Assembly: GCA_023105745.1 (NCBI GenBank)
Contig: JALGQZ010000013.1
Coordinates: 1,399,501-1,463,500 of the forward strand
Direction of reading: 5' to 3'
DNA length: 64,000 bases
Source: Austropuccinia psidii
Lineage: Eukaryota; Basidiomycota; Pucciniomycetes; Pucciniales; Sphaerophragmiaceae
In this document: piece by piece, positions 1-12,265 of the stretch
How the letters are laid out: each line of letters begins with the position of its first letter
How positions within the stretch are numbered: position 1 is the stretch's first letter
Made by a program: the position numbers and the translations under genes
Notes under the pieces: model-generated
Told to the model about the DNA's origin: nothing
What the model saw: the letters and a program-made list of their open reading frames with translations, nothing else
The model's database searches: none

Positions 1-1957
1 GGGAGGAATGGAAGAATTTAGCATTCAAAATAGAAATAACCAACATATTTCTACAATTAAATAAATAATAGGGGAATCCAATATTATGGAATTATACAAG
101 AAAACCTACATATAAGCCTTACAGAATCAACAATAGGCTTAATACATACAGAAACTCAAAATTACGTGGGGAAAGTAACATTGTAACATTATACCCACTC
201 TAAATCCATCAGGAAGTTTATATCACTGAGAATCCAATACATCAAGAAAAAAAATAAAGTTCATGTGACACAAGGAGCATCTGGCAGTATCAAATCCAAC
301 TCAATACATGAAAATCCACTAAAAAACTTAAAAATTACACAACAGTACAGGAGCCCAAATAAGACTTATGCAGTCTACATGCATAAGATCTGGAAATTAC
401 ACAGCCACAGTATTATTAAATTTCAACTTAATTAAAATTCAACTGGATGAATGCAACGAAAATACACTAAACTGTAAATTAAACTGCAATTACAGTAATC
501 AAGAATTAAAAACTCAAGAAGATATCCCCACATTACACAGCATGATCACCTGAAACTAAAAAAAATCTTACAAACAGATTATACATAGGCTTATTCACAT
601 GACACTACCTTCATCCTTTTAATCACCAGCATTAATCTCTCAAGGCTGTGCAAGCTGACTAAAGCAGTGAAAAATAGAAGTCACCTGATATTCTTATCAA
701 AATCCCCACCAAGCAAAACATCTCAATCTTAAATTTTGCCAAACAAATGATGAAAATATCTCAGCCATATGATACCATTTTTTAATTTTACACACTAGCA
801 TTAATCTCTCAAGGCTGTGCAAGATTACTAATGCAGTATAACAGATAGGTCATCTGACTTTTGTTACAAAAATCTACATCAGCAAAATTATCTCAAGGTC
901 AAGAATAAAAATTTAGATGGAGAGCCCATGGGTACTTCTCACAACATAAAAGGAGGCCTCTCTCTCTCATTTTCTCCTCTTTCCTCATGAAAATAATTAT
1001 ATACCAAGAAGGAGAATAATTATTCATCCCTTACTAGTAGGTTAATATGGAAATTATTATTATTATTACATTACATTAATAGTGATTTATATATAGCTGT
1101 AGTTAACAGTACGTCTGCCTATATTATAAATTCATCCATTAGTAAAATACTCATATTCCACAAAATATTTATATTATAATTTTCTCACTAGGAGAAAAGC
1201 TATATTACTATTACTATAGCCAAGTCAATAAAAACAAAAGACACACTAGTAGTTTCATATCTGTCACTATTAGTATATCTTATTATTTATTATCACCCCA
1301 ATTATAATACATTATTACTATTATAAGTAGTAACATATTAATCAACATTGACCAGTATTGTTTTAAACCTATAGTGGTGTTATCACTTATAATTTCTAAA
1401 TACTTATTAGCTATCACTATTATTATTATAAAAAATATAGTTACCATATTATCAAAATTAGTTTTCAGCTAAAACTATTTAAAATATGTAACAATATTAT
1501 TATATATTATCACTATTACTAAATTTTCTCATATTAAACTATTATCCATTAAATCAAAATACCTTCAACAAAGAAAACAGCTTAAAATCACCACTCAGTA
1601 CTATTATATCTATTATCTATTTTACTCAATTATTACTTTATTATCTTAAAAAAAATCACCTACAAATTTATCTTTTGAGATTATTTTATCTAAATGAGTA
1701 TTATTATTTTGTCATTAGTCTGATTATTGAATAGGTCTGATAGAGACTGCTAAAAAGTCTTCTCTAGTTGTAAAGCCACAATCTTAAATATTGATTTGTG
1801 AGCTCTGTAGGAATATTATTTAGTATATTCAGAGGGGCAGCTAAAACACCATTAGCACCCTTGGTTACAGGATTATTTAAGCAATTCAAAACTGTTTACC
1901 TGTGATTTCCCCCTCAAGGACTGCCTTATCCAATCCCACAATAAAAGGAGTTCCACA
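1..1957 (+). repeat. S-family LTR-like repeat, copy S1 (degraded, left end outside window)
   Basis: AT-rich non-coding DNA without a credible gene. Its last 230 bases (about 1727-1957) align by eye with 18308-18548: both share the run of phrases 'gaataggtctgat', 'gttgtaaagccac', 'cacccttggttacagga' and 'cctgtgatttcccc', and both end in 'gagttcc' plus a CA-rich tail. A promoter-like stretch at 940-1040 also matches 17620-17760. The second copy, S2, has TG...CA-like ends and a TATA box, so I read the family as a long LTR of about 1.9 kb. Within S1 a phrase of about 28 bases around 'ctctcaaggctgtgcaag' occurs twice, near 627 and 796. Confidence 0.6.
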
Positions 1958-1971
1958 CCATCACACAGAGT

Positions 1972-2179
1972 ATGCTTGAACAATTGGAGATCAGAAAGCA
2001 AAGAAACCAGGCTTGTAAAGCTCACAATGTGGCAAAATGTGCAAGCCAGAAGGAGCAACAAATATGGCTGAAAGCAGAACTTCCAGAGAATGTCCATGGG
2101 ATGAGATCAGCTATAAATGCACATTTCTGGTTCCTAATCAAAGTGAGGGACAAGGAGTTTTCCTCACTCCCAGCACCAC
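1972..2179 (+). pseudogene. Fossil gene of unknown function, 5' part (split by element A)
   Basis: An open frame of about 69 codons starts at ATG 1972 with a basic, glutamine-rich beginning (MLEQLEIRKQRNQ) and runs straight into the 5' LTR of element A. If the element and one copy of its 5-bp target duplication are removed, the frame continues without a break into 12266 onward (SSLPAP then PSTEEFEIVIQ). That in-frame continuation supports a real coding exon cut by the insertion. No domain is recognised. I have a vague memory of a rust-lineage repeated protein of this kind, but cannot name it. The true start may lie further upstream. Confidence 0.6.
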
Positions 2180-4015
2180 TGTGAGCCTTAGAGGTAATTT
2201 CATATACCTAAAAGACCACAAATACAAAATTAACATATAAATATAAATAACATAAATTTATTTATATTATTAAAATAAAAATAAAAATAAAAATATAAAA
2301 TTATATTCAAAATTAAGAATTTAATTAAAATTTAAAAATAAAATTAAATTAAATTTTGAAATTATAAAATTACATTTATACTTGAAAAAATTAAGTAAAA
2401 ATGAATTTTTAACAAAATTGTAAATAAATAAATAAATTTGGAAAAAAGTTAAATAAAAATAATTATAAATTTTTATCCAATAAATAAACATATGAAAATT
2501 ATTTCACCATTGGATTCCTCATAAAAAATCAGGTGGGGTCACCTCTGAGTGAAAATTTTGTAACTCAACTCTAACTAAGCTTAAATTAAGTTTTTAGTAT
2601 TTTCTGTATGAAAATTGAAAATCCTCAAAACTTTAATTTAATTCACATCACATGTAGTGTTAATCACCAAAATTTGTGTTAAAATTGAGGTGTTGTGTAT
2701 ATTTTAGATGTTATGAGGAATTAAAATATTTTCAATTGAACTCAATTGAAATGTCAAAATGTGCACGTGTATTACATAAGTGAACTTTGATTTACATATG
2801 AGGTATCAATTACTGCTGTATTGAACTGTAAAACTCAATTGAATTACATATGTAAAATATAAGTATAATACATGATGAGGAATTAAAGGAAAAATAAATT
2901 GGAAAGATTAAATTTGGGGGGTAAAAGGAACTCCAGCTCTAAGGGGGAGCTAGACCCCCAAAGTCCTTACTGACAGGCGCGTGGTGTCAAAATCTACGCA
3001 AAGGTTCATCACTTTTGGCCTGGAATTGAGTTACAGGGTCTGTGGACTCAACTGATGATGAGGTTTTGATACCAACTGGGGTAGGTTTAGCTGTTGGCAA
3101 GAGGGTCAAACTACCCTTAAGATAAAACAATAATATTAAAAACAGTTTTAACTGATTTCTACGTCTCTTACACACATTCTGACGTGTTTTGAAGGCTCTA
3201 GACCAGGTATTGCTATAGTAATGGCTGATTTAAGGGTCTAAAATGGCTAAAAATGGCTAAAAATGGCTTAAACCAGCCCTTTTTTGGTCTAAACCAGGGT
3301 TCAATGATGCCATAATTGGCTTTTCTGTTGTCAGACTGTTTTTCACGACTGAAAAGAGTAAATTTTGTCCTTGGAGTAAGAAAATTGATGGCTATAAAAG
3401 AATGTCTTCTTTGCCCCACTTTTCTCTTCATGTTAGAATCTTTTCCTTTCATAATTAGCTTAAACATTGTTAAACCAATCAATAAAAGATTCAAACCACC
3501 TTTTTTAAATCATTTTAAACCTTTTAGCCACGTGAAAAAATAATTATAATCATTGTTTGTAACTTTTATAATCATTTTTACCCCTGAACCACCCCAAAAG
3601 TGAATTAAAGCATCTTTCATCACTGTAAGCTTTGTCACTTTGTTTCCAAATTCACTCTTGTCACTTTTGGGTGTGTTTTCTCTTTAATATTCTTTTTAAA
3701 GACTTTGTTCTTTAATTAATTTCTTTCACTTCTTTGCTCAATTAATTCCAATTGAAATTGCTCTTGAAGAAATTTCTTTTGTAGCCTTAAATATCTCTTG
3801 TAGAATATTTTTGGATAAATTTTTATTGTTGGTAAAACATTAAATCTTTATAATATTATTGTTTTATACTAAGAAATTAATAAACCATAAATTTGGCGTG
3901 TTTCCTCTTAAAAATAATATTTCTTACTATTTTTAATTGAATTTTACCTTATACAAATTTTGAGGACAGGAAAAGTACTTGATTTTTAATCAAAGTTTCA
4001 TATCCACACCTTACA
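2180..4015 (+). repeat. 5' LTR of element A
   Basis: About 1836 bp, closely matching 10431-12265 over its whole length, with small differences throughout. It opens TGTGAGCCTT and closes CCTTACA. The first 350 bases are very A/T rich. A good TATA box lies at 3393-3400 (TATAAAAG), so transcription probably starts a few tens of bases later. Reading frames inside it, on either strand, are chance frames repeated in both LTRs. Confidence 0.92.
3393..3400 (+). promoter_or_regulatory. TATA box in 5' LTR of element A
   Basis: TATAAAAG, repeated at the same place in the 3' LTR (11643-11650). It is followed by a pyrimidine-rich stretch. Its position inside the LTR fits the retrotransposon promoter. The start site itself is not visible. 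Confidence 0.6.
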
Positions 4016-4486
4016 TTTGAGGGCCCAGCCATGATATTTTACCTGTGACATATTTTTTTGCTCTTTTTAAATCCTTTTTCTTATATTGAAAAATTTAAAA
4101 ACATATAAAAAATACTTATAATTCAAAAAATCAATAAAAAAAATAATTTTTTTAATATTATAAGTAAGGCTTATATTTTAATTTCTTTTTTGAAATATTT
4201 TTTTTTACTTAATTAATTGGTTTTTTCATTAATTTTAGTGTCTCACAATGTGGTAAGACAAGACAACATTGAAACAACCTCAACAGTAGCAAGCATTATT
4301 CCTGCCAGTACTGTCAATTCTGATCATAATAGTACTATTATTGTGACTCAGAGTATTCAGCCAGAGCCAATTTATTCTGAATTAGGCAACTTGGAAATAA
4401 GTAATACTCTTCAGAAAGCCAAAGATTTGGCCAATAGTGAGTTTTTTGACGTAAAATTACTATTTTAAGCCTTTTTAACCATAATT
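4016..4486 (+). other. Leader of element A with candidate primer-binding site
   Basis: The bases directly after the LTR (4016 onward, TTTGAGGGCCCAGCCATGAT) are kept in the related element F (58548 downward on the minus strand, TTTGGGGCCTGGCAATGAT). This conservation marks the primer-binding site. In F it contains TGGGGCC, so a tRNA ending in ...GGCCCCA is a possible primer; in A that TGG is changed to TGA. A frame open from 4217 to 4468 (about 83 codons) is in phase with gag but ends in TAA before the gag ATG. It may be a degraded extension of gag. Confidence 0.5.
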
Positions 4487-6780
4487 ATGCCTTCAACAAG
4501 ATCAGGAGCCAGCTATAACCCCCCAAGCAGGACCCAGAAAGGTAATAGACGTGATTATGGCAGAGGCCAATCAGGTACAGGAGGAAAAGGGCCAGTTAAT
4601 GACTTCCAAACAACTAAAATAAGTCATTCTGAAGCTGATAATACCATTTTACCTTCAAAAAGAGCTGACACCGCCACAAAAAGCCTCAGTGGACATATAC
4701 AAAGCCAGCCACAGTGCATACAACAATGCACTTCAGTTCAAGGAGTACCAGATCCTTTCAGACCTGTGGAAGAATTGCATGAATTCTTACCTGACTGTGA
4801 GAAAATTGCTGGGCCATCCCAATACTTGCAAATTGCTCAATGGATGGCATCCATTGATGGAGAAGAAAAACATGATGCTTTTGACACTAGAATGGAGGAA
4901 AAACAACCCTCCACCACCCAAACCAGTGCCAAAAACAGCCCCAGTGGCCAGCAGCAGCAGTTTCAACGTGAAAAAGAAACCACAAACTCCAAACAAGGGC
5001 AAAGGGGAGGCACAAGCCCCAAACCCTTACAGCCGGGCCTACAGAATCCCAAAGATTCAACAGGATGCCATGTAAAATGTATTTCAGATGGCCAGAACCA
5101 TGATGGAATTACAAAAGAAGGAGGAAGCCAGATTAAAATATCAAAAATAATTTCTTATACTTTTGATTGTATTCCAGAGTTGTATAAAGATATTTCTGAC
5201 GTAAAAAGTCATCTTTCTGATAAAAATACATCAATTTGTGACAATCTTAAGACAAATAACATGAGTCTGAGCCAAATAAATGATACAATTAAATGCTTTG
5301 AAAGAGTCTTAAGAACAATCAAAACTTCCAATAATGATAATTATTTTGGCATTAAGATAAATGAACAATCTGCTATTATTAAAGAATTAACAGACAAATA
5401 TTCTAAATTCAATATTGATGACATAATTGAAACAAGAATAAAACAAGCCATAAGCACTATCAAAGAAGATAATAAAAAAGCTCTTGATGATATTTCAAAA
5501 TCATTTTCTGAAGTAAAGACAAATATAGTTGCCCTGAAAAAGCATTTTGATACCTCAAGAGAGGAATTATCAAAATTAAAAATAAAGTTAAATGAAGTTA
5601 TATCTGATAATACTAAACAAACAGAATTATGGAATGAGCTAACATATAAAGAGGATGATCATAAAAAGAATGTCATAAACTCTATACAAAGCTTGCAACA
5701 TGAATTCAGAAACTCACAAAGGTGTAACAACAGTAAAATTAATGATATTGAACAACTGCTAAACACTTTACCAAGAATTTCTACACCTCTGAATCAAAAT
5801 GAAGATGCAAGGATTCCCAATCCACAAGTATTGGATTTTGAAAATTCACAGTTAAAAAATGAATTCTATACTTCTTTTAATAGCTTAGAACCATCAATGT
5901 GCCAAGCACTCTTGAAAGAAGTTCCAAAACTTAAAGAATGGCCTCACTTCAGTGGTGAAGGAGAGTATGACCATATGGAATTCATTAGAGGTATTGACAT
6001 GATCAAAGAGGATTTTGAATTACCAGACAGATTGGTAACAGCCAGATTTAACACCTTGTTTACCAAATCAGCTCACAGATTGTACATCAAAATAAGACAA
6101 GCACATGGACACCAGAGTTGGACTTGGTGGAAAACCCAAATCATCAACAAATGGGAAAATGATGCTTTGAGATTTAAAGTTGAAACAGCCTTTGAATCTG
6201 CCAAATTTAATACTGATAGAGACAAAGCTTTACCATGGTTTTGCTAACAAAAAGAAAGATTAACAGAATTATATCCTGACATGTCAGAATTTATGATCCA
6301 TAGAAAATTTCTGAGACAACGTGGAGGTGACTTAGAGCATGCTATCAAAAGCAGGGCTACTGAACAATCTTCAGCAGAGGATATTATCAATATATTAGAA
6401 GAAGTAACCACCAGAACGAAAGTTGGTTCTAGTAGGGTGAATCTCAAAACAAGGTTTAATACACCTTGGAAAGATTATGTGGACAAAACCCCAAAGAAAA
6501 TTCTAATAATATTAAATATAAATCTGCAGATACAGTCAGAAAGTGCCATATTTGCCAAAGCACCACCCATTTAGCCAATACATGTCCAAAGAAGGGAAAA
6601 ATCAATGAAATTGATATTGAAAAGGAACCTGATGTGGAAAAAGATGACATAATTGAAGACAATTCAGACAATAAGTCATCAATATTTTCTGAATCTTCAA
6701 AAGATATAGAAAATATCAATGCAACTTTTGACCATGGAATCTTATTCCCACTTGCCACAATTGAGAAATGGTCAACTTGA
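4487..6780 (+). pseudogene. gag: gag of element A (long, coiled-coil gag with zinc knuckle; broken)
   Basis: Structural protein that would build the virus-like particle. ATG 4487 opens 586 codons. The N-terminal 190 residues are polar, rich in Q, S, T and P. Residues about 230-440 are a charged region of heptad character, likely coiled coil. A helical capsid-like segment begins near 480 (KEWPHFSGEGEYDHMEFIRG). A TAA at 6245 interrupts the frame, which resumes in phase with KERLTELYPDMSEF. A frameshift at about 6470-6490 moves to the frame carrying the CCHC knuckle CHICQSTTHLANTC (near 6540-6580), followed by an acidic tail ending at 6780. The pre-capsid extension is much longer than in the B/D family gag. 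Confidence 0.82.
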
Positions 6781-9700
6781 TTTATCAAAAGTTCAAGATG
6801 CACAACTTATGAAAACAAAACCAAACAGGGGAAAAGGTTATACAGCTGGTAACTCCTGTATAACAGAAGTTGTGATTAACAACAAGCCCACCAAACTTTG
6901 GCTTGAACCAGGAGCCTTCTGCTCTTGTGTTGGAAAATCCTTTCTTAAGACTTGTGTACCAAATTTCTGAAGACCAATTGTTACCAATTGATGGTATAAA
7001 ATTCAAAAGTGCAAGTAATCCAATGAAAGCATTAGGAATTTTTGAGACCAATTTCATATTCCCACACATAAATGGGAATTTAAGAATCACAGTTGAATTT
7101 GTTGTTATGGAAAATTGCTCTAGTACCCATTTTATATTGGGAAATGACTATTTAATCATGTATGGGATAGATTTTCATAACAAAGACAGATACTTTACTA
7201 TTGGAGACAATAAACGCCAAAATTTTGCCTTTTTACCATTTAAAGGACAAATTACAGTAAACAAAGTATCACCAGTCAACTTAGAGTTAGAGAAATTCAA
7301 GTCTGAACAGTTAAATCAGGCTGAAATAAGCCTTCATCCAACTGATAAACAAGAAAATGAACTTTCCTCCCTTTTGTATGACCACAGAGGAGCATTTGCT
7401 TCAGACAAAGAACCTCTAGGAGCAATTATTGGTCATGAAGTTGACATCATTCTTAACATTGAGAGACCTTATCCACCACTCTTAAGAAGACCAGCATATC
7501 CAGCAAGTCCAAAATCAAGAGAAGCTCTGGAAGCTCATATCAAAGAACTTCTAGACTTTGGTGTAATAAGAAAAGTTGGCCATGATGAAGAAGTAGAAAT
7601 AACTACACCAGTCATAGTGGCATGGCATAATGGAAAATCCAGAATGGTTGGAGACTTTAGAGCTCTGAACACTTACACTGTTCCAGATAGGTACCCAATA
7701 CCAAAAATCCAAATTGCCCTTACTCAAATATCTTAAGCAGTGTATATAACCACTATAGATGCCCTTAAAGGATTCCATCAAAATGTGGTGACACCAAGAG
7801 CAAGAAAATATTTGAGAATTATTGTTCATTGTGGAGTGTATGAATATTTAAGAATGCCCTTTGGTATCAAGAATGCACCCTCACACTTACAAAGGATGAT
7901 GAATGAAATATTCCCTGAAGAACTTTCAGAGGGATGGTTAATAATTTAAATTGATGACATTATTGTCTGTTCCAAGACTTGGGAGGAGCACATGTACAGA
8001 TTGTCCAGAGTTTTGACAAAAATTCAATCAGTAAACATGAAAATCTCCTTGAAGAAATGCCATTTAGGATTCAAAGAACTTAAGGCACTAGTACATGTTG
8101 TATCTGGTTTTTCCCTTGGAATTGAAAAAAACAAAGTTGCAGCAGTATTGTTAAAACCCATGCCTCAGAACAAAAAGGAAATTCAGTCATTCTTAGGTTT
8201 TGCAGGATATTACAGGCAACACATCAAAGATTTTGCATCCATAGCAAGACCACTTTATAAATTGTGTGACAAAGACACAGTATTTAAAATGACTGTTGAC
8301 AGAGTCAAAGCTTTTGAGTCTCCAAGAGAATCCTTGACCATTGCTCCACTCTTACTGATGCCAGACTTTAAATTACCTTTCAAACTGTATATTAATGCAT
8401 CAGGGGATGGACTAGGTGCTGCACTTCACCAAGCTCAGATCATAAATGATAAACCTGTAGAAGGACCCATATGTTTCATATCCAGGCAAATCAAACCAAC
8501 TGAAGCCAGATATGGAGAAAGTCAAATGGAATGTCTATGCCTTGTCTGGGCCTTGGAGAAATTGAACTACTTCTTAGAGGGATGTGTTTTTGAGGTGATG
8601 AAAGATTGTACAGCTGTCAAATCACTTTTAAACATGAAAACACCCAACAGACATATGCTCAGATGGAAAATAGCCATACAAGAATACAGAGGCAATATGA
8701 CTCTTGTTCATAAGGATGGGAATATTCATAAGAATGCAGATGGACTAAGCAGATGGCCATTACCAAATAATATTGATAATCCTACTTATGTGCCAGAAGA
8801 AGCTTCACCACAAATCCCAATAGAAGGAATAAGTGTTACAGACTTGACCACCACCTTCTTTGAAGAAGTCAGAAATAGTTACACTCAAGATAGGAATTTT
8901 AGCATCTTATGCCAATTACTCAGCAAGGACTGTAAAGACAACTCTCTAATACACGCCTTGGATGAAGTATGGAAGAAATCTTATGATGAAGGAAGATTTC
9001 ACCTACTGGATGGTATAATTTACCACAGAGCCAAGCACACATGTGTCATGACAGCTGTAGACAGATCATTAATCAATCTTGTACTGAAAGAATGCCATGA
9101 TAGCCCCTTTTCAGGACATCTGTCTGAAGACAGAACAAGAGAGAAAGGAAAGACCTGCATATGGTGGCCAATGTGGCAGAAAAATGTTTCAGACTATTGC
9201 AAAACCTGTGAAAGATGCCAAAAGGCAAATAAATCCACTGGCAAGAGACTTGGAAACATGATAAAAATCCAAGAACCAAGCAGACCTTGGGAAATTGTCC
9301 ATATGGATTGGGTAACTGGCCTACCACAAGGAGGTGACAGAAGTTATAATGCTTCCCTAGTAATTGTAGATAGATTCAGTAAAACTCCAATCTTTTTACC
9401 ATGTCACAAGGATGATACAGCCATGGATACAGCTCTTCTGATATGGAATAGAGTAGTGTCATGGACTGGTATATTTACAAATATCATTAGTGATAGGGAT
9501 CCCAAATTCATTTCAGCACTATGGACAAATCTTCACCAATTATTTGGCACTAAACTGTCTTTCTCTACAGCCTACCACCCACAAATTGATGGTCTGGCTG
9601 AAAGGATGATCCAAACCTTAGAGGAAATGGTGAGAAGAATTTGTGCATATGGCCTTGAATTGAAATATAGTAATGGTTTCACCCATGATTGGTGTACTCT

Positions 9701-10406
9701 TTTACCTGCACTGGAAATGGAATACAAAACCTCCATTCATGCCAGTACCAATGAGACTCCTGCTATTTTGGAAAAAGGCTGGAATCCCAAATTACCCCAA
9801 GATTCTTTAAGGAAAGATTTGGTTGAAATACATCCTACAGCTTCCAGCTTCAAAGGAATGCTAGACAGAGCCAGAAAGCATGCAGTAAAATGCATGAAAG
9901 ACTCATTTGCGTATGCTAAAGATAAATGGGATAAATCTCATGCCACTCCAGATTTCAAGATAGGGGATTTAGTACTGGTATCCACCACCAACTTCAATAA
10001 AATCAAAGGATTTAAAAAGCTCAAAGATTCCTTTGCAGGAACTTTTGTTATTAAATCCCTCCATGGAGAAAGAGCTGTTGAAGTAGAATTATCTGAAGAA
10101 CTTAGTAATAAGCCTCCTACATTTCAAGTAAGCTTGGTAAAGCCATATAAATCTAGTGATGCTGAGAAATTTCCCTTGAGGAATAAGATTCCCCAAGTTA
10201 TACCTCCTATTGAGACATCTGGTACTAAGAAAATTACCAAAGTTCTTAAAGAAAGAAAATTAAGAACCAAGGAAGTGAGGGAATACCTTGTTAGGTACAG
10301 TGACCCAACTTGTGAAGATGAATGGTTAGAGGAAAAAGATATACCAGAAGCTACCAAACTCCTCAGGAGATTCAGACACACTAGAAATACCAATATTACA
10401 AAGTAA
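6781..10406 (+). pseudogene. pol: pol of element A: protease, RT, RNase H, integrase, chromodomain (broken)
   Basis: Domains in order. The protease region is near 6850-7000, with the active site reading LEPGAFCSC (6900-6926) where the family has a D-T/S-G triad. Reverse transcriptase follows at about 7400-8130, with TAA at 7734 and TAA at 7947 directly before IDDIIV, removing the tyrosine of the Y-x-D-D box. RNase H is at about 8380-8760, where the first catalytic aspartate reads asparagine ([10 protein letters not shown]). Integrase has its H2C2 finger near 9094-9230 and catalytic D, D and E in [15 protein letters not shown] and [14 protein letters not shown]-terminal chromodomain ([17 protein letters not shown]) ends at 10406. 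The block 7992-10406 is open for 804 codons. Frame changes near 6780 and 6930 separate gag, protease and RT. Confidence 0.9.
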
Positions 10407-10430
10407 TAATATTTTTTTAGGGGGAGGGAA

Positions 10431-12265
10431 TGTGAGCCTTAGAGGTAATTTCATATACCCAAAAGACCACAAATACAAAATTAACATATAAATATAAATA
10501 AAATAAATTTATTTATATTATTAAATTAAAATAAAAATATAAATATAAAATTATATTCAAAATTAAAAATTTAATTACAATTTAAAAATAAAATTACATT
10601 AAATTTTGAAATTATAAAATTACATTTATACTTGAAAAAATTAAGTAAAAATGAATTTTTAACAAAATTGTAAAAAAAGAAATAAATTTGGAAAAAAGTT
10701 TCATAAAAATTATCATAAATTTTTATCCAATAAATAAAAATATAAAAATTATTTCACCATTGGATTCCTCATAAAAAATCAGGTGGGGTCACCTCTGAGT
10801 GAATATTTTGTAACTCAACTCTAAATAAGCTTAAATTAAGTTTTCAGTATTTTCTGTATGAAAATTGAAGATCCTCAAAACTTCAATTTAATTAACATCA
10901 CATGTAGTGTTAATCACCAAAATTTGTGTTAAAATTGAAGTGTTGTGTATATTTTAGATGTTATGAGGAATTAAAATATTTTCAATTGAATTCAATTGAA
11001 GTGTCAAAATGTGGGCATGTATTACATAAGTGAACTTTGATTTACATATGAGGTATCAATTATTACTGTATTGAACTGTACAACTCAATTTAATGACATA
11101 TGTAACATATAAGTATAATACATGATGAGGAATTAAAGGAAAAATAAATTGGAAAGATTAAATTTGGGGGGTAAAAGGAACTCCAGCTCTAAGGGGGAGC
11201 TAGACCCCCAAAGTCCTTACTGACAGGCGCGTGGTGTCAAAATCTACGCAAAGGTTCATCACTTTTGGCCTGGAATTGAGTTACAGGGTCTGTGGACTCA
11301 ACTGATGATGAGGTTTTGATACCAACTGGGGTAGTTTTAGCTGTTGCCAAGAGGGTAAAACGACCCTTAAGATAAAACAACCATAGTAAAAACAGTTTTA
11401 ACTGATTTCTACGTCTCTTACACACATCATGACGTGTTTTGAAGGCTCTAGACCAGGTATTGCTATAGTAATGGCTGATTTAAGGGTCTAAAATGGCTAA
11501 AAATGGCTAAAAATGGCTCAAACCAGCCCTTTTTTGGTCTAAACCAGGGTTCAATGATGCCATAATTGGCTTTTCTGTTGACAGACTATTTTTCACGACT
11601 GACAAGAATAAATTTTACTTTTGGAGTAAGAAAATTGATGGCTATAAAAGAATGTCTTCTTTGCCCCACTTTTCTCTTCATGTTAGAATCTTTTCCTTTT
11701 ATAATTAGTTTAAACATTGTTAAACCAATCAGTAAAAGATTCCAAACACCTTTTTTAAATCATTTTAAACCTTTTAACCACGTGAAAAAATAATTATAAT
11801 CATTGTTTGTAACTTTTATAATCATTTGTACCCCTGAACCACCCCAAAAGTGAATTAAAGCATCTTTCATCACTGTAAACTTTGTCACTTTGTTTCCAAA
11901 TTCACTCTGGTCACTTTTGGGCGTGTTTTCTCTTTAATATTCTTTTTAAAGACTTTTTTCTTTAATTAATTGCTTGCAGTTCTTTGCTCAATTAATTCCA
12001 ATTGAAATTGCTCTTGAAGAAATTTCTTTTGTAGCCTTAAATATCTCCTGTAGAGTATTTTTGGATAAATTTTTATTGTTGGTAAAACAATAGATCTTTA
12101 TAATATTATTGTTTTATACTAATAAAGTTATAAACAATAAATTTGGCGTGTTTTTTCTTAAAAATAATATTTCTTACTATTTTTAATTGAATTTTACCTC
12201 ATACAAATTTTGAGGACAGGAAAAGTACTTGATTTTTAATCAAAGTTTCATATCCACACCTTACC
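10431..12265 (+). repeat. 3' LTR of element A
   Basis: Direct repeat of 2180-4015, about 1835 bp, preceded by the purine tract at 10419-10430. The TATA box is repeated at 11643-11650. Substitutions against the 5' copy are scattered, so the insertion is not very recent. The last base reads C rather than A if a 5-bp target duplication is assumed. Confidence 0.92.

Larger units (their letters stand above)
2180..12265 (+). mobile_element. Element A: Ty3/gypsy chromovirus, complete in structure, coding broken
   Basis: Two direct LTRs (2180-4015 and 10431-12265) flank a gag-pol region in the order protease, reverse transcriptase, RNase H, integrase, chromodomain, which defines a Ty3/gypsy chromovirus. 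The LTRs begin TGTGAGCCTT and end CCTTACA (CCTTACC in the right copy). The 5-bp target duplication is accac at 2175-2179 and 12266-12270; a 6-bp reading, caccac, is also possible. A purine tract ends at 10430. Coding is interrupted by stops at 6245, 7734 and 7947 and by frameshifts near 6470-6490, 6780 and 6930, so this copy should not move on its own. The insertion splits a fossil host gene. Confidence 0.92.
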
